From assembly GCA_948567375.1 (NCBI GenBank), contig OX419757.1, positions 47,675,665-47,739,664 on the forward strand: a DNA stretch of 64,000 nucleotides, in the 5' to 3' direction. The position numbers were made by a program, and so were the translations under genes. This document shows positions 11,269 through 21,255 of this stretch, one piece after another. The notes beneath the pieces were generated by a model. That model worked only from the letters and a program-made list of their open reading frames with translations, searched no databases and was not told where the DNA came from. The DNA comes from Lunularia cruciata (Eukaryota; Streptophyta; Marchantiopsida; Lunulariales; Lunulariaceae). The first letter of the stretch is position 1; every line of letters starts with the position of its first letter.

Positions 11269-11275
11269 TATAAGA
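11269..11275 (+). promoter_or_regulatory. TATA-like box of coiled-coil element C
   Basis: TATAAGA stands 310 bp before the ATG at 11579, at the same spacing as TATAAAA in copy D. The intervening leader is conserved between copies. Confidence 0.45.
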
Positions 11276-11578
11276 AACAAAACTGTAATGATGAAATGTC
11301 AAGTAATTTTCCTTCGCCATTGAGAAGTCATCTTGCAAGTGATTGGGGAAAGGGAAATAGAGTTGGGATCGTGTTAGTGCACAAGGGCAAAGTCACAAGA
11401 GTGAAATCAAGAGAAAGTGAGAAAGTAGAAGAGATGGGAGGAAGGGAAGAAGAACTCCAAATTTGCAGTGAGAAATTATGAGATTCGGAGGTTAGATGTG
11501 ATAGCAAGGATCAAAGTCTTGAGCCGACTTCGGATCACCTTTCTGGCATGGAACTGGAACGTAAGTTTTCCAGGACTC

Positions 11579-12505
11579 ATGACAGAAATCATCGAGAGTA
11601 AGTGTCTTGATGGACCCAAGGAAGGGGGGAAGAGAGGAAATCCGGCTTGCTGGATAGAGTCGGATTGGAGACTTGTACTCGGGAAGGAAGGAGGCTTGGA
11701 GCAAGGAGCCACGTTCTTGGGAAAGGGAGAGATAGCCCAGGAAACTCAGGAGGTGAGAGATGCCTTCTCGTCAAAACGGACAAAGAATGGGTACAAGGTT
11801 GAGAGCTACAAAGACCCTGTGAAGAGAGGGATTGTGAGTGCTCTGATGGCTATCCTGAAGCCAGAGAGAACCACTTATGTGATGAAACACCAAGCGGTGT
11901 TCTTCCATAAGTTGTTTGCAGGAGAACCAATCAATTGGGCGAGGTGTTTTCACGGGAGAACAAGGCAGATGGTGTGGAATTTGTGGGATAAGTTGCCTCC
12001 ACACTACATCGTGCCGTTTGCAGCACACTTCTACCTCGGGCTCAACTTGCTGAATTCGGCGGAGCGCACTAGGATGGTGTCGCACTTCCATCCGGATGTG
12101 CAAAAGGAGGTCGATATCGAGGAACAAAAGTACATTCTCCAAATCAGAAGCACCAATGACTACTATGCGAAGACAGGGAAGAACGTGGAGGTTGCAGTGA
12201 GTACCTTGACGAAGAAGCGGAGTTGGCAAGGAGAAGCCGAAGATAGCAAGAAACCTTGGAAGATGCAAAGAAGTAACCCAAGGCAAAGTATGATGGTGAT
12301 TGAGTCGGAGGGTGAGGACTCAAAAGGAGATGCCGAGCTCAAAACAGAAGACTTGGAACACAAGGAGGAGCCTGAGCTAACATTGCAGAGTGGAGATACG
12401 AGCAGCGATAGTGATGAAGTGGGAGGGATGACCTCGGCGTCAGCAGCTGATGAATACAAGGAGAAAGAAGTGCACGCTGAGATGGAGGCCGAAGACAACA
12501 CATAG
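11579..12505 (+). CDS. Coiled-coil element protein, N-terminal part (copy C)
   Basis: Unknown protein. The ATG at 11579 is conserved in copies A and D (MT/I-EII-SKCLDG). The first 200 or so residues look globular. Marks include GNPACW, RLVLGKEGG, EQGATFLGKGE, YKDPVKRGIVSALMAI, YVMKHQAVFFHKLF, PINWARCF, RQMVWNLWDKLPPHYIVPF and a YILQIRSTNDYYAKTGK block. An acidic Glu/Asp/Ser region follows. The frame stops with TAG at 12503-12505, where copy D keeps reading, so this is a premature stop. The INWxRCF...LPPHYIVPF arrangement is loosely like plant 'putative transposon protein' or gag-like coat domains, but that is only an impression. No catalytic motif is seen. Confidence 0.6.
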   Translation: MTEIIESKCLDGPKEGGKRGNPACWIESDWRLVLGKEGGLEQGATFLGKGEIAQETQEVRDAFSSKRTKNGYKVESYKDPVKRGIVSALMAILKPERTTYVMKHQAVFFHKLFAGEPINWARCFHGRTRQMVWNLWDKLPPHYIVPFAAHFYLGLNLLNSAERTRMVSHFHPDVQKEVDIEEQKYILQIRSTNDYYAKTGKNVEVAVSTLTKKRSWQGEAEDSKKPWKMQRSNPRQSMMVIESEGEDSKGDAELKTEDLEHKEEPELTLQSGDTSSDSDEVGGMTSASAADEYKEKEVHAEMEAEDNT

Positions 12506-14569
12506 TTGGAGGACGAAGTAACTGTGCCCAAGGAAAGGAAGATTGCAGTACAATGAGGAGTTCGCTCAAGACGTAAGGCAAAGTGTGAAGCAGGGCCGAG
12601 TAAAGTGAAGGAAGAGGTTGGAGAAAGCTTGGGCAGTGAGGCATCAATTCCGATACAAAGACTGCAAAGGAGAAGGTGAGTATCGGGTAAAGAAGAGGTA
12701 AGGAAGGAGATTTCTATGTAGGAAGAAGTAGTTGCAAGAAATGGAGTGGAGTACATGCAGGAAATTGTGTGTCCATTGTTGGTGAGGTTGGAGCACAAGA
12801 AGAGGGAGATGGAGTCGATGTGTCTAGAGGTGAAGACTGTGTTGTAGGTGTTAGCGCGACTAGACAAAGAGAACTTGGAGTTAAAGAAAGGTGTAACCCG
12901 AGGTGAGGAGGAAAGGGAAGTACTGCGAGCGGAGGCAGTAGAGAGAAGTCAGGTAATTGAAGACCTGAAGAGAGAAGTGAGCTATTGAGAGGAGCTTTTG
13001 AAGAAGAGTGACATAGCAAGGGAGAGACAAGTAGCTGAATACGAGATCTTAAAGCAGCAATTTGTTGATTCAAGAGTAGAAGTTATCCATGCTATGGCGA
13101 GAGTAGCAGCAAAGGATCAAGAGCTCAATAGAGTGAGGGAGAGTATGGAGGAGAAGAAACAACTCAGGCAACAAGAGTTGGCGGCACGATACAGAGAAGA
13201 AGACCGATTGCGAGAGTTACTTCATAATCAGGAGGAGAAGGTAGTACTGTGAGCCGGCCTGTCTCTCACTCAAGATGAACCTCTGATGGCTATTATGGTA
13301 GCGCACCATGGACTAAGAAGGCAAGGAACCCCAACTCCATCATACTCCTCCAAGGCTAACACTCCAAGACTCAAGACATTGCTCACTAGAGAACTCAATG
13401 AGAGAGAGATAGTTGCAAATGAAAGGATGATGAGTACCTCCTCACCCCTTGTTTATATACTTGTGAAATAGTTACGTACCAAAGTTACTAATTACCGTAG
13501 TAACTCAAGTTACTAGACTAAAAGTCAAGTAAAGTCAAAAAGTAGAAAGGAATATCCATTCACATGGGCATATTCCCCTAAGCATGTGGTCTTATCTTGA
13601 CCCAACCACTAAGTCAAGGATTCCTTCACATGGGCTATCCTTGGACTAAAGAAGAATCCAAAACAAAAAGGCTTGCGGGCCCAAGAGTTCTCAACTCTTT
13701 CCTCAAAGCCAAACACCTAGGAATAATACCAAGTCAACACACTAAAATCCAAAATAGTGGTGCTCATCTTTTCTACTTCCTCTAAAGTAAGGTCCCCTCT
13801 ATCTTAGTTATGACTAACTTTAGCTAACCATGACTAATATAGAACCATCCTTTATCTCTTTATAAATAATATCTCTTAAGTACTTGTAATACCAAGTTAA
13901 ATATCACAATACCACACACATGCACATATGGGTATTACAGTACAGAAGGAGAAGGAGAAGGAGACGGTGAAAGCCAAATTTGAGGAAGAGTTGGCGATGT
14001 ATAGAGAGGATTGGCTTGCAGATTGAGAACAAGAAAGGAAGACAAGATTGGAGCTAATAAAGGAAATTGTCCTCCAGATGAATGCAATGTTGAGTACAGA
14101 GGCCAGCGTTTGAATTGAAGAGACAAGATTGCACAAGTTGAAATTGTTGGTGCAGGAGATGAGGCGAAGACAAGCGAAAGATACCGAGATGAACGCCTTG
14201 TTGATTAAATTGAGAACTCTTGTAGATAGGAAGATATTAGAAGTAGAAGATAACATTTTGATTAAACTAGACTTAGTGAAAATAGAGATAGAAAAGCTTT
14301 GGAAAGATGTTGAAGCAAAACCCAAAGTAGATAACATAGGAGTCCAAATGTCTTTGGAGTTACCGATGGAGATATTAGAGAATAGTGGATCGGGAGATAA
14401 GGAGTTAGATAGATTACCCACTAGTGGAATTTCAGATTAGGAAAGAGAATTGCTGGAATTGGTAGATGAAGTAGGAGATCTGAAACCCAAGGAAAAAGTG
14501 ATAGGAAGTAAGATTACTTCAGGTTCGGGTTTGAAAGCCGAAGAAGAAGTAGACATTGGATCGGAGTAG
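12506..14569 (+). pseudogene. Coiled-coil element protein, C-terminal part (copy C, broken)
   Basis: Continuation of the 11579 frame after several stops, split by the solo LTR at 13248-13939. Pieces before it include IPIQRLQRRR-like and ECRQVAEYEILKQQFVDSR-like heptads (about 12998-13247). After it come coiled-coil helices (MRRRQAKDTEMNALLIKLR at about 14160-14216) and the C-terminus near 14567. In-frame TGA codons near 12986 and in the AS-V-stop-I-E-E context near 14112 are also present in copy D. Long heptad repeats suggest a dimeric rod. Confidence 0.6.
13248..13939 (-). mobile_element. Solo LTR of a J-type Ty3/gypsy element, inserted in coiled-coil copy C
   Basis: 692 bp, the same length as both LTRs of element J. 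Read on the - strand it starts TGTAATACCC and ends GGCCGGCTCACA. It is flanked by the perfect 4-bp duplication GTAC (13244-13247 and 13940-13943). Removing the LTR and one GTAC restores the reading of the copy D homologue (GAGAAGGTAGTACAG). Solo LTRs form by recombination between the two LTRs of one element. It includes a - strand TATATAAA near 13456. Confidence 0.9.
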
Positions 14570-15360
14570 TAATAGTTTTGAGATTTGAAGAGGCAGATAT
14601 GAAGAGGTGCATTGTCATTTCGGATCTGTATGTTAGAAGAGTTGTTGTAGAACGGTATAGTTGTTAGAACTGTCAATTTGTTCACTGCTTAAGAGTGGCA
14701 TTCGCAGTCAAATGTTGTTTAGTGCTCACTATTTTTGAGAATAGATAAAGCAAAGTGTTGTGAAGCAGTGCTCGTCGCTTGAGCTTGATTCTGAGTATCA
14801 ACTTCATGTTTATGTTTGTGAGTGTGTGGAGAAATTTAAAGTGCAAGTTAGTGTGCTTGTTGGATGTTGGATTCCATAGCCTTGATCTTCATTCAGTGTG
14901 TTTGATCCTGAGTGAAGTGCAATCAAAGTAATGCCTTGATAGATCTGAGAGGAAATGTAGTGTTGGTAGTATTTTGCATTTGTGAGTGCAGTGCGAAGTT
15001 GATGTGAAGCAATTTTGATCGAGGAAGTTGTGCCTTCAGTGGAGGGGTGGAACGCAATTCTAAGGCGAAGTTGTTTTGTAGTGAAGTGCCGTTTTTGGGA
15101 GAGCCTGAATCATCACAATCAAGATTGTTTGGAAAATTTGATGGAGTTTTGATTAAGAAGTGTTAATTTGTGAGAAGACTGTGAGTCAGTGCTTGTTACT
15201 CTCTTTTGGGTGTGGTTTCTACCTGAGAGATTAAAGACGCAACCAAGAAGAACTACATTGTTACTTTGCTTCGTATTTGGACATTTCTGACTCATATCTC
15301 TACGGGAACAAACTTTACTTACTCGATTACCGCAAAAGTGATATTTGCCGGGTTGTCACA

Positions 15361-15843
15361 TCTACTTCCTTGGTTCAAAAGAGAACACATGATTCTTCTC
15401 TTTTCTTCTCCATTTGACTTCAATTTGACTTCAACAATACACTTCTTCTTTAAAACTTGTCAAAAATGAAAAATGTGAGTACCACAAATCTCTAGGCAAA
15501 ATTTCAAGTAGGAATTTTTCCAAGAACCAAGATTGAACCTTAATTAGGGTTTCTAAATTAGGATTTGAAGTACAAAGCTTTTCTAAGTTTGAAAGATGAT
15601 CACATGCATTGTAGCAATCATATTAGAGCATAAAATATATCATTGGAAATCTTATCTTTTAGGCTTTTCCTTAAGTCCTAGAACAATAGAATTTAAATTA
15701 TAGAGAAAAAGTTATTTGAGTTTGGTATTTATTTGTTGACCAAAGTGTACATAATTTCCCTATTTGGAGCACAAGTTGAGAGTAACTCTTGGAATGCATG
15801 TCAAAAGCAATTCTTGGATTAAGGAAGGATTCTTTGAAACAAT
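15361..15843. other. Spacer between the tail-to-tail copies C and D
   Basis: 483 bp of AT-rich DNA bounded by the target-site copies TCTAC (15361-15365) and ACAAT (15839-15843). No coding or structural feature is seen. Confidence 0.45.
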
Positions 15844-16636
15844 TGTGACAACCCGGCAAATATCACTTTTCTGGTAATTGGGTAAGTAAAGTTTGTTCCC
15901 GCAGAGATACGAGTCAGAATTGGTCAAATACAAAGCAAAGTAACCATTTCAGTTCTTCTTGAGTTCTTCTTTAGTCTCTCAGGTAGAAACCACACCCAGA
16001 AGAGAGTAACAAGCACTCACTCGCAGTCTTGTCACAAATTAACACTCCTTAATCACAAATCCTTCAATTCTTTCCAAACAATTTTGATTGTGATGATTCA
16101 GGCTCTCCCAAAAACGGCACTTCACTGCAAAACAACTTCGCCGCAGAATTGTGTTCCACCCCTCCACTGAAGGCACAACTTCCTCGATCGAAATTGCTTC
16201 ACATCAACTTTGCACTACACTCACAAATAGAGAATACTACCAACACTACAATTCCTCTCAGATCTGTCAAGGCATTGCTTCGATTGCACTTCACTCAGGA
16301 TCAAACACACAGAATGAAGATCAAGGCTATGGAATCCAACATCCAACAAGCACTCTGATTTGCACTTCAAATTTCTCCAAACACTCACAAACATAGACAC
16401 AAAGTTGATACTCAGAATCAAGCTCAAGCAACGAGCACTACTTCACATTACTTTGCTTTATCTATTTTTAGAAATAATGAGCACTGAACAACATTTTCCT
16501 ACGAATGCCACTCTTAAATAGTGGAGCAATCGATAGTTCTAACAACTATACCTTTCTACCACAACTGTTCTAACCTGCATATCCACAATGACAATGCACC
16601 TCTTCATATCTGCCTCTTCAAATCTCAAATCTGTTA

Positions 16637-17521
16637 TTACTCCCATCCGATGTCTACTTCTTCTTCAGCTTTCAAACCCAAACCCGAAGTAATTTTACTT
16701 CCTACTATCTTTTCCTCGGGTTTCACATCTTCTACTTCTTCTACCAATTTCAACAATTCTCTTTCCTGATATGAAATTTCACTAGTGGGTAATCTATCTA
16801 ACTCCTTATCTCCCGACCCACTCTTCTCTAATGTCCCTGAGGGTAACTCCGAAGACATTTGGACTCCTATATTATCTACTTCGGGTTTTGCCTTAACATC
16901 TTTCCGAAGCTTTTCTAACTCTATTTTCACTAAGTCTAATCTAATTGAAATGTTATCCTCTACTTCTAACACCTTTTTGTCTACACAAGTTCTTAGTTTT
17001 ATTAACAAGGCATTCATCTCCGTGTCCTTCGCTTGTCTTTGCCTCATCTCCTATACCAACAACTTCAACTCGTGCAGTCGCGCTTCTTCAATTCAAACGC
17101 TGGCTTCTGTACTTAACATTGCGTTCACCCTGAGGACTATCTCCTTCAATGGCTCCAATCTTGTCTTTTGTTCTCATTCACAATCTGCAAGCCATTCCTC
17201 TCGGTACATCGCCAACTCTTCCTCAAACTCGGCTTTCACTGCTTCCTTCTCTTTCTCCTTCTGTACAACTTTCTCTTCCTGATTACGAAGTAACTCTCGT
17301 AATCTCTCTTCTTCTCTATACCACGCAGACAACTCTCTTTGCCAGAGTTGCTTCTTCTCCTCCATACTCTCCATCACTCGATCGAGCTCTTGATCCTTTG
17401 ATGCTACCCTCGCCATAGCATGGATAAGCTCTACTCTTGAATCAGCAAATTGTTGCTTCAAGATTTTGTGCTCCGCTACCTATCTCTCCCATGCGATGTC
17501 ACTCTTCCTCACAAGATCCTC
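16637..17521 (-). pseudogene. Coiled-coil element protein, C-terminal extension past in-frame stops (copy D)
   Basis: The frame of the 18928 ORF continues unchanged to 16637 but for four stops: TGA at 17524-17522, TGA at 17176-17174, TGA near 17090 and TAG near 17050. Together the frame would be about 764 codons. It encodes more coiled coil (MARVASKDQELDRVMESMEE, EEERLRELLRNQEEK, RQAKDTEMNALLIKLR) and an acidic end. The lack of frameshifts over 2.3 kb shows that only point changes have accumulated. Confidence 0.6.
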
Positions 17522-18928
17522 TCAATAGCTCACTTCTCTCTTCAGGTCTTTGATTACCTGACTTCTCTCTACTACTTCCGCTTGCAGTACTTCTCTCTCT
17601 TCCTCACCTTGGGTTATACTCCTCTTCAACTCTGAGTTCTCCTCTTCTAATCTTGCTACCACCTGCAATATAGTCTTTACCTCTGGACAAGTTGACTGCA
17701 TCTCCTTCTTCTTCTGCTCCAACTTCACCAACAGCGGGCACACTACCTCTTGCAGGTATTCTACTCCCTCACTGGCAACTTCTTCCTCCCGTGGAGTAGT
17801 TTCTCTTTTCTCCTCGTGTTCTCCTGATACGTGCCTTCTTCTCTGAAGTCTTTGTATCGGGATTGATGCCTCACTACCCAAGCTGTCTTCTGCCTCTTCC
17901 TTCATCTTACTCGGTCCCGCCTCACACTTTGCCTTACGTCTCGAGCAAACTCCTTGCTGTACTGCGATCTTCTTCTCCTTGAGCACCGATACTTCGTCTT
18001 CCAACGCCGCATTGTCTTCGGCTTCTACTTTGGCTTGCACTTCTTCTTCGTATTCTTCAGCCGCTGGCACTGAGGTCATTTCTCCACCGTCTTCACTGTC
18101 ACTGCTCGTATCTCCGCTCTGCAGTGTCAACTCAGGTTCCTCCTCATGTTTCGAGTCCTCCATCTTGAGCTCGGCCTCGCCTTCTGAGTCTTCATCTTTT
18201 GACTCAATCACCACCATTCCTCGCCGCGGGTTGTTTTTTTGCATCTTTCGAGGTTTTTTTTTTTCTTCGGCTTCTGCTTGCCAAGTTCTCTTCTTCGTCG
18301 GGGTACTTACTACGACCTCCACGTTTTTCCCTGTCTTTGCATAGTAGTCGTTCGTGCTCCAGATTTCGAGAATGTATTGCTGCTTCTTGACATTGACTTC
18401 CTTTCGCACATCTAGATGGAAGTGCGACACCATCCGGTTTTGCTCCGCCGAGGTCAGCAAATTGAGCCCGAGGTAGAAGTGCGCCGCAAACGGCACAATG
18501 TAATGTGGAGGCGACTTATCCCATGGATTCCACACCATCTGCCTCGTTCTCTCGTGAAAACACCTCGCCCAATTAATTGATTCTCCTGCAAACAATTTGT
18601 GAAAGAACACCGCTTGGTGTTTCATCACATATGTTATTCTCTCCGGCTTCAGGATTGCCATCAAAGCACTCACAATTCCTCTCTTGACAGGATCTTTGTA
18701 ACTTTCTACCTTGTACTCATTCTTTGTTCTCTTCGACGAGAAGGCATCTCTCACCTCCTGCATTTCTTGGGCTATCTCTCCTTTCCCCAAGAACGTGGCT
18801 CCCTGCTCTGAACCCGCCTCCTTCCCGAGTACAAGTCTCCAATCCAACTCTGTCCAGCGAGCCGGATTTCCTCTCTTCCCTTCTTGCTCGGGACCATCGA
18901 GACACTTACTCTTGATGATTTCTATCAT
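17522..18928 (-). CDS. Coiled-coil element protein, longest intact frame (copy D)
   Basis: A 468-codon open frame from an ATG (18928-18926) to TGA at 17524-17522. Residues 1 to about 210 form the globular N-terminal domain shared with C, A, B and, weakly, E (RLVLGKEAG, EQGATFLGKGE, INWARCF, PPHYIVPFAAHFYLGLNLL). Residues 210-330 are basic then strongly acidic and low-complexity (a VVSTPTKKRTWQ block, then Glu/Asp/Ser runs). Residues 330-468 hold RR-rich and heptad segments (GVEYLQEVVCPLLVKLEQKK, VARLEEENSELK). The protein has no signal peptide, membrane span or Cys/His finger. It could be a structural, gag-like or DNA-binding protein; function unknown. The open frame, in the midst of decayed repeats, makes D the youngest-looking copy. 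Confidence 0.6.
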   Translation of the reverse strand: MIEIIKSKCLDGPEQEGKRGNPARWTELDWRLVLGKEAGSEQGATFLGKGEIAQEMQEVRDAFSSKRTKNEYKVESYKDPVKRGIVSALMAILKPERITYVMKHQAVFFHKLFAGESINWARCFHERTRQMVWNPWDKSPPHYIVPFAAHFYLGLNLLTSAEQNRMVSHFHLDVRKEVNVKKQQYILEIWSTNDYYAKTGKNVEVVVSTPTKKRTWQAEAEEKKKPRKMQKNNPRRGMVVIESKDEDSEGEAELKMEDSKHEEEPELTLQSGDTSSDSEDGGEMTSVPAAEEYEEEVQAKVEAEDNAALEDEVSVLKEKKIAVQQGVCSRRKAKCEAGPSKMKEEAEDSLGSEASIPIQRLQRRRHVSGEHEEKRETTPREEEVASEGVEYLQEVVCPLLVKLEQKKKEMQSTCPEVKTILQVVARLEEENSELKRSITQGEEEREVLQAEVVERSQVIKDLKREVSY

Positions 18929-19230
18929 GAATCCTGGAAAACTTACATTCTAATTCCATGCCAGAAAGGTGATCCGAAGTCGGCTCAAGACTTTGATCCT
19001 TGCTACTACATCTAATCTCCGAATTGCATGATTTCTCACTGCAAATTTGGAGTTCTTCTTCCCTCCTCCCATCTCTTCTGCTTTCTTACTGTCTCTTGAT
19101 TTCTCTCTCGCAACTTCTCCCTTGTGCACTAACATGAGTCCAACTCTATTTCCCTTTCCCTGATCACCTGCAAGATGATTCCTCAACGGCGAAGGAAAAT
19201 TGCTCGACATTTTGTTGTTGCAGTTTCGAT

Positions 19231-19237
19231 TTTTATA
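19231..19237 (-). promoter_or_regulatory. TATA box of coiled-coil element D
   Basis: On the - strand TATAAAA lies 309 bp before the ATG at 18928, conserved in position with copies A and C. Confidence 0.5.
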
Positions 19238-19623
19238 CAGTTGCTCTTCTTTGTCTTCCGTCACTTTGAGTTTCTACCAAGAAATCACACCTCCGGCATG
19301 CACCTCTCACTGTCAATCAACCTTTGCGCGTATGAGCCGCCAGTTTTGAAACGGCCCCTTCTTGAATTTCTCGCCCCGACGAAAGGTTGTTAGACTGTCT
19401 TCGCCTCGGGTTGAGCTCCTCCCAATCCAATGACAATCTACTTCGTATTGTATGCTGACAAGGCATTTCTGAGTACTTCGCCTTATGACCCAAAGTCACT
19501 TTACTTCGGGTTTCATCCCGAAGACAATTTTCTTTGCCTTCTTTGGCCATATAGGCGCAATCCGACTTCTCTATACACTTCTTCTCCTTTATTTAAAAAA
19601 AAACAAAAAATGTGGGCACCACA

Positions 19624-20115
19624 ACAGTTGTGTACTATTCTTGGATTGGTGTGCATATGTTGCAATTAGGTTTCCTTTCCTTGGATGTGTTGTGTGTTTC
19701 TCCTTGGTGATGCTTGAAGGGATGACCAACAACAAAGAGTGGGTGTTATGATGGCAATTTAGGTTGCTTGTTTTCCTACCTGATGAAAAGGAAGTTTGGA
19801 ATTGTTGTAGAAGTACTTGATCGTTGTGATTAAAAATGGAGATAAACACTCTTGACAGGTTTAGGTTCAGCTTACCTACCAATGGAATCCACAATTAGAC
19901 ACCTAGTGCATTGCTAGTGAGAATATATAGTATAATGATAGCACAACACTCAACTTTTTGTTTTTAGACTCTTTCTAAAAGCTCTTAAAAAACAAGGTAT
20001 TTGAACGACTCCTTCATCTTGTGGTACTCAATTCTTTGATAACATTCATTAATTTATCAGTCTTTGTATCTAGACACTTTGAAGAATGTATCCCTGATAA
20101 TGGCTCCAAAAAATA
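19624..20115. other. Spacer between copies D and E
   Basis: AT-rich, with no gene seen. A stretch around 19710-19760 (GATGACCAA, then GTGTTATGATGGCA) resembles 43565-43655, so an unnamed dispersed repeat may be present. Confidence 0.35.
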
Positions 20116-21255
20116 TGTGACAACCCATTGTTGACCAAATTATGGTATATCAATAAGGAATGGGTTGATCCTATGAAGATATGGGTTAGAAATGGCTAGA
20201 TTTAAAGGAAAGTGTCACAACTTGTAGTTCTTTATTGTTACATGTTTAACCTCTTAGGCAAGATCACTCCTTGAAGAGGCTATTTAACACCACCAAGGTG
20301 CACTATGGAAAATAGAAAACAACAAATGATCATATTTACTAAGAATAAGTTCCAACTTTAACTTGAAAGTGATGATTCAATTGACTACAAAGAAGCTACT
20401 TCTTGTACAAACATTACTACTCCAATGATCATGTTCTACCCTTCTTAAAAGGCATTTCCTCATCCAAAGGTTCTTTGCATTGGTTATTCTTTGTCTTTGC
20501 TTCTATTGAGTACTAATCATACTACAATTTTCTCCAAAGATCCACCAAGGCATTGCTTCTTTGGAACTACCAAGTATCACAGCCACAAGTACTGATAATC
20601 ACAAACAATCAGTACTTGAGTTTCTACCACAAATATTCCTCACTAAATCACTCACTAAAGATTTGAGATTGAAGTATCCCAATATTGACAAAAATGTGTT
20701 ATATTGGTAAGAAACATGTTGTTCATAGTAAGATTTGGTTTGAAAATGGCTAGAATTGAATAGAAGTATCAATATCTTAGTTCTTTAAAATAACTTCTTT
20801 AATTGCTTAGGCAAGAACCATTCCAAAAATAGAGTAACAACATTACCAAGGTGTACTACAAAAAGTAGAAAAAACAACCAAAAGATCACATTCACTAAGG
20901 ATAAGTTCCAGCTCTAATCTAAAAGTGTGAATCTAGTCAACTATAGGGAGACTACTTTTACTACAAAGATTCCTACTCTAAAGATTTCATTCCATCCTTC
21001 CTACAAGGCATGAATTTTCCAAAGGATCTTTGCATTGGTAGCTATTCTTTGTCTTTACTCCTATTGATTATTGTCAAAACTAAAATTCTCTCTCAAGTTT
21101 CATCAAGGCATTGCTTCTTAAAATCTACAAAGGATTAGACATCCTAGCCACAATTACCAATGATCACATAGACTAAGTCACTTTGGTTCTTACTACAAAG
21201 ATTCCTCACCGTCACTCAACAAAGATCTGACACCAATACTTGAAATTAAGCAAAG
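20116..21255 (+). repeat. Two tandem, diverged copies of the coiled-coil element 3' end
   Basis: Unit 1 (about 20116-20680) and unit 2 (about 20681-21255) share ordered blocks: CCCATTGTTGACC / CCCAATATTGACA, GAAATGGCTAGA / GAAAATGGCTAGA, AAGGTGCACTA / AAGGTGTACTA, and CATTGGTTATTCTTTGTCTT / CATTGGTAGCTATTCTTTG. The period is about 560 bp. They differ at many sites, so the duplication is old. Confidence 0.6.

Larger units (their letters stand above)
10885..15360 (+). mobile_element. Coiled-coil element, copy C (full length, split by a solo LTR)
   Basis: The best-delimited + strand copy. It begins TGTGGTGCCCACA at 10885 and ends GGGTTGTCACA at 15360. It is flanked by TCTAT (10880-10884) and TCTAC (15361-15365), a 5-bp target duplication with one mismatch. 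Without the 692-bp solo LTR at 13248-13939 it is about 3.78 kb, the same length as copy D. The first and last several hundred bases show no similarity to each other, so there are no LTRs. The ends share only TGTG when both are read inward. It holds a TATA box at 11269, a long ORF from 11579 (broken) and an 800-bp 3' region. Class unknown; it could be a non-autonomous derivative mobilised in trans. Confidence 0.75.
15844..19623 (-). mobile_element. Coiled-coil element, copy D (full length, best preserved)
   Basis: 3,780 bp in - orientation. Its 5' end (TGTGGTGCCCACA) is at 19623 and its 3' end (GGGTTGTCACA) at 15844. The flanks on the + strand are ACAAT (15839-15843) and ACAGT (19624-19628), a 5-bp duplication with one mismatch. 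The layout is the same as C: 5' leader with TATA box (19237-19231), ATG at 18928, one long frame to 16637, then a 3' region of about 790 bp. There are no LTRs, no poly(A) tail and no known enzyme. Copies C and D lie tail to tail, 483 bp apart. Confidence 0.8.

Noticed and set aside
12163-12867. Long Ser/Leu-rich - strand frames opposite copies A, C and D
   Set aside because: They are shadows of the Glu/Lys-rich coiled-coil coding strand; they have no homology and no consistent start.
13286-13471. 61-62-codon frames recurring at 13286, 13597, 33840, 34154, 40942, 41256 and 42754
   Set aside because: They lie within the J-type LTRs and repeat only because the LTR does. They cross the LTR TATA box and lack coding character.
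15834-19633. AACAATTGTG / AACAGTTGTG around copy D read as a 9-10-bp Mutator-type target duplication
   Set aside because: The same reading gives no matching long duplication at copy C, while a 5-bp duplication with TG...CA ends fits both copies.
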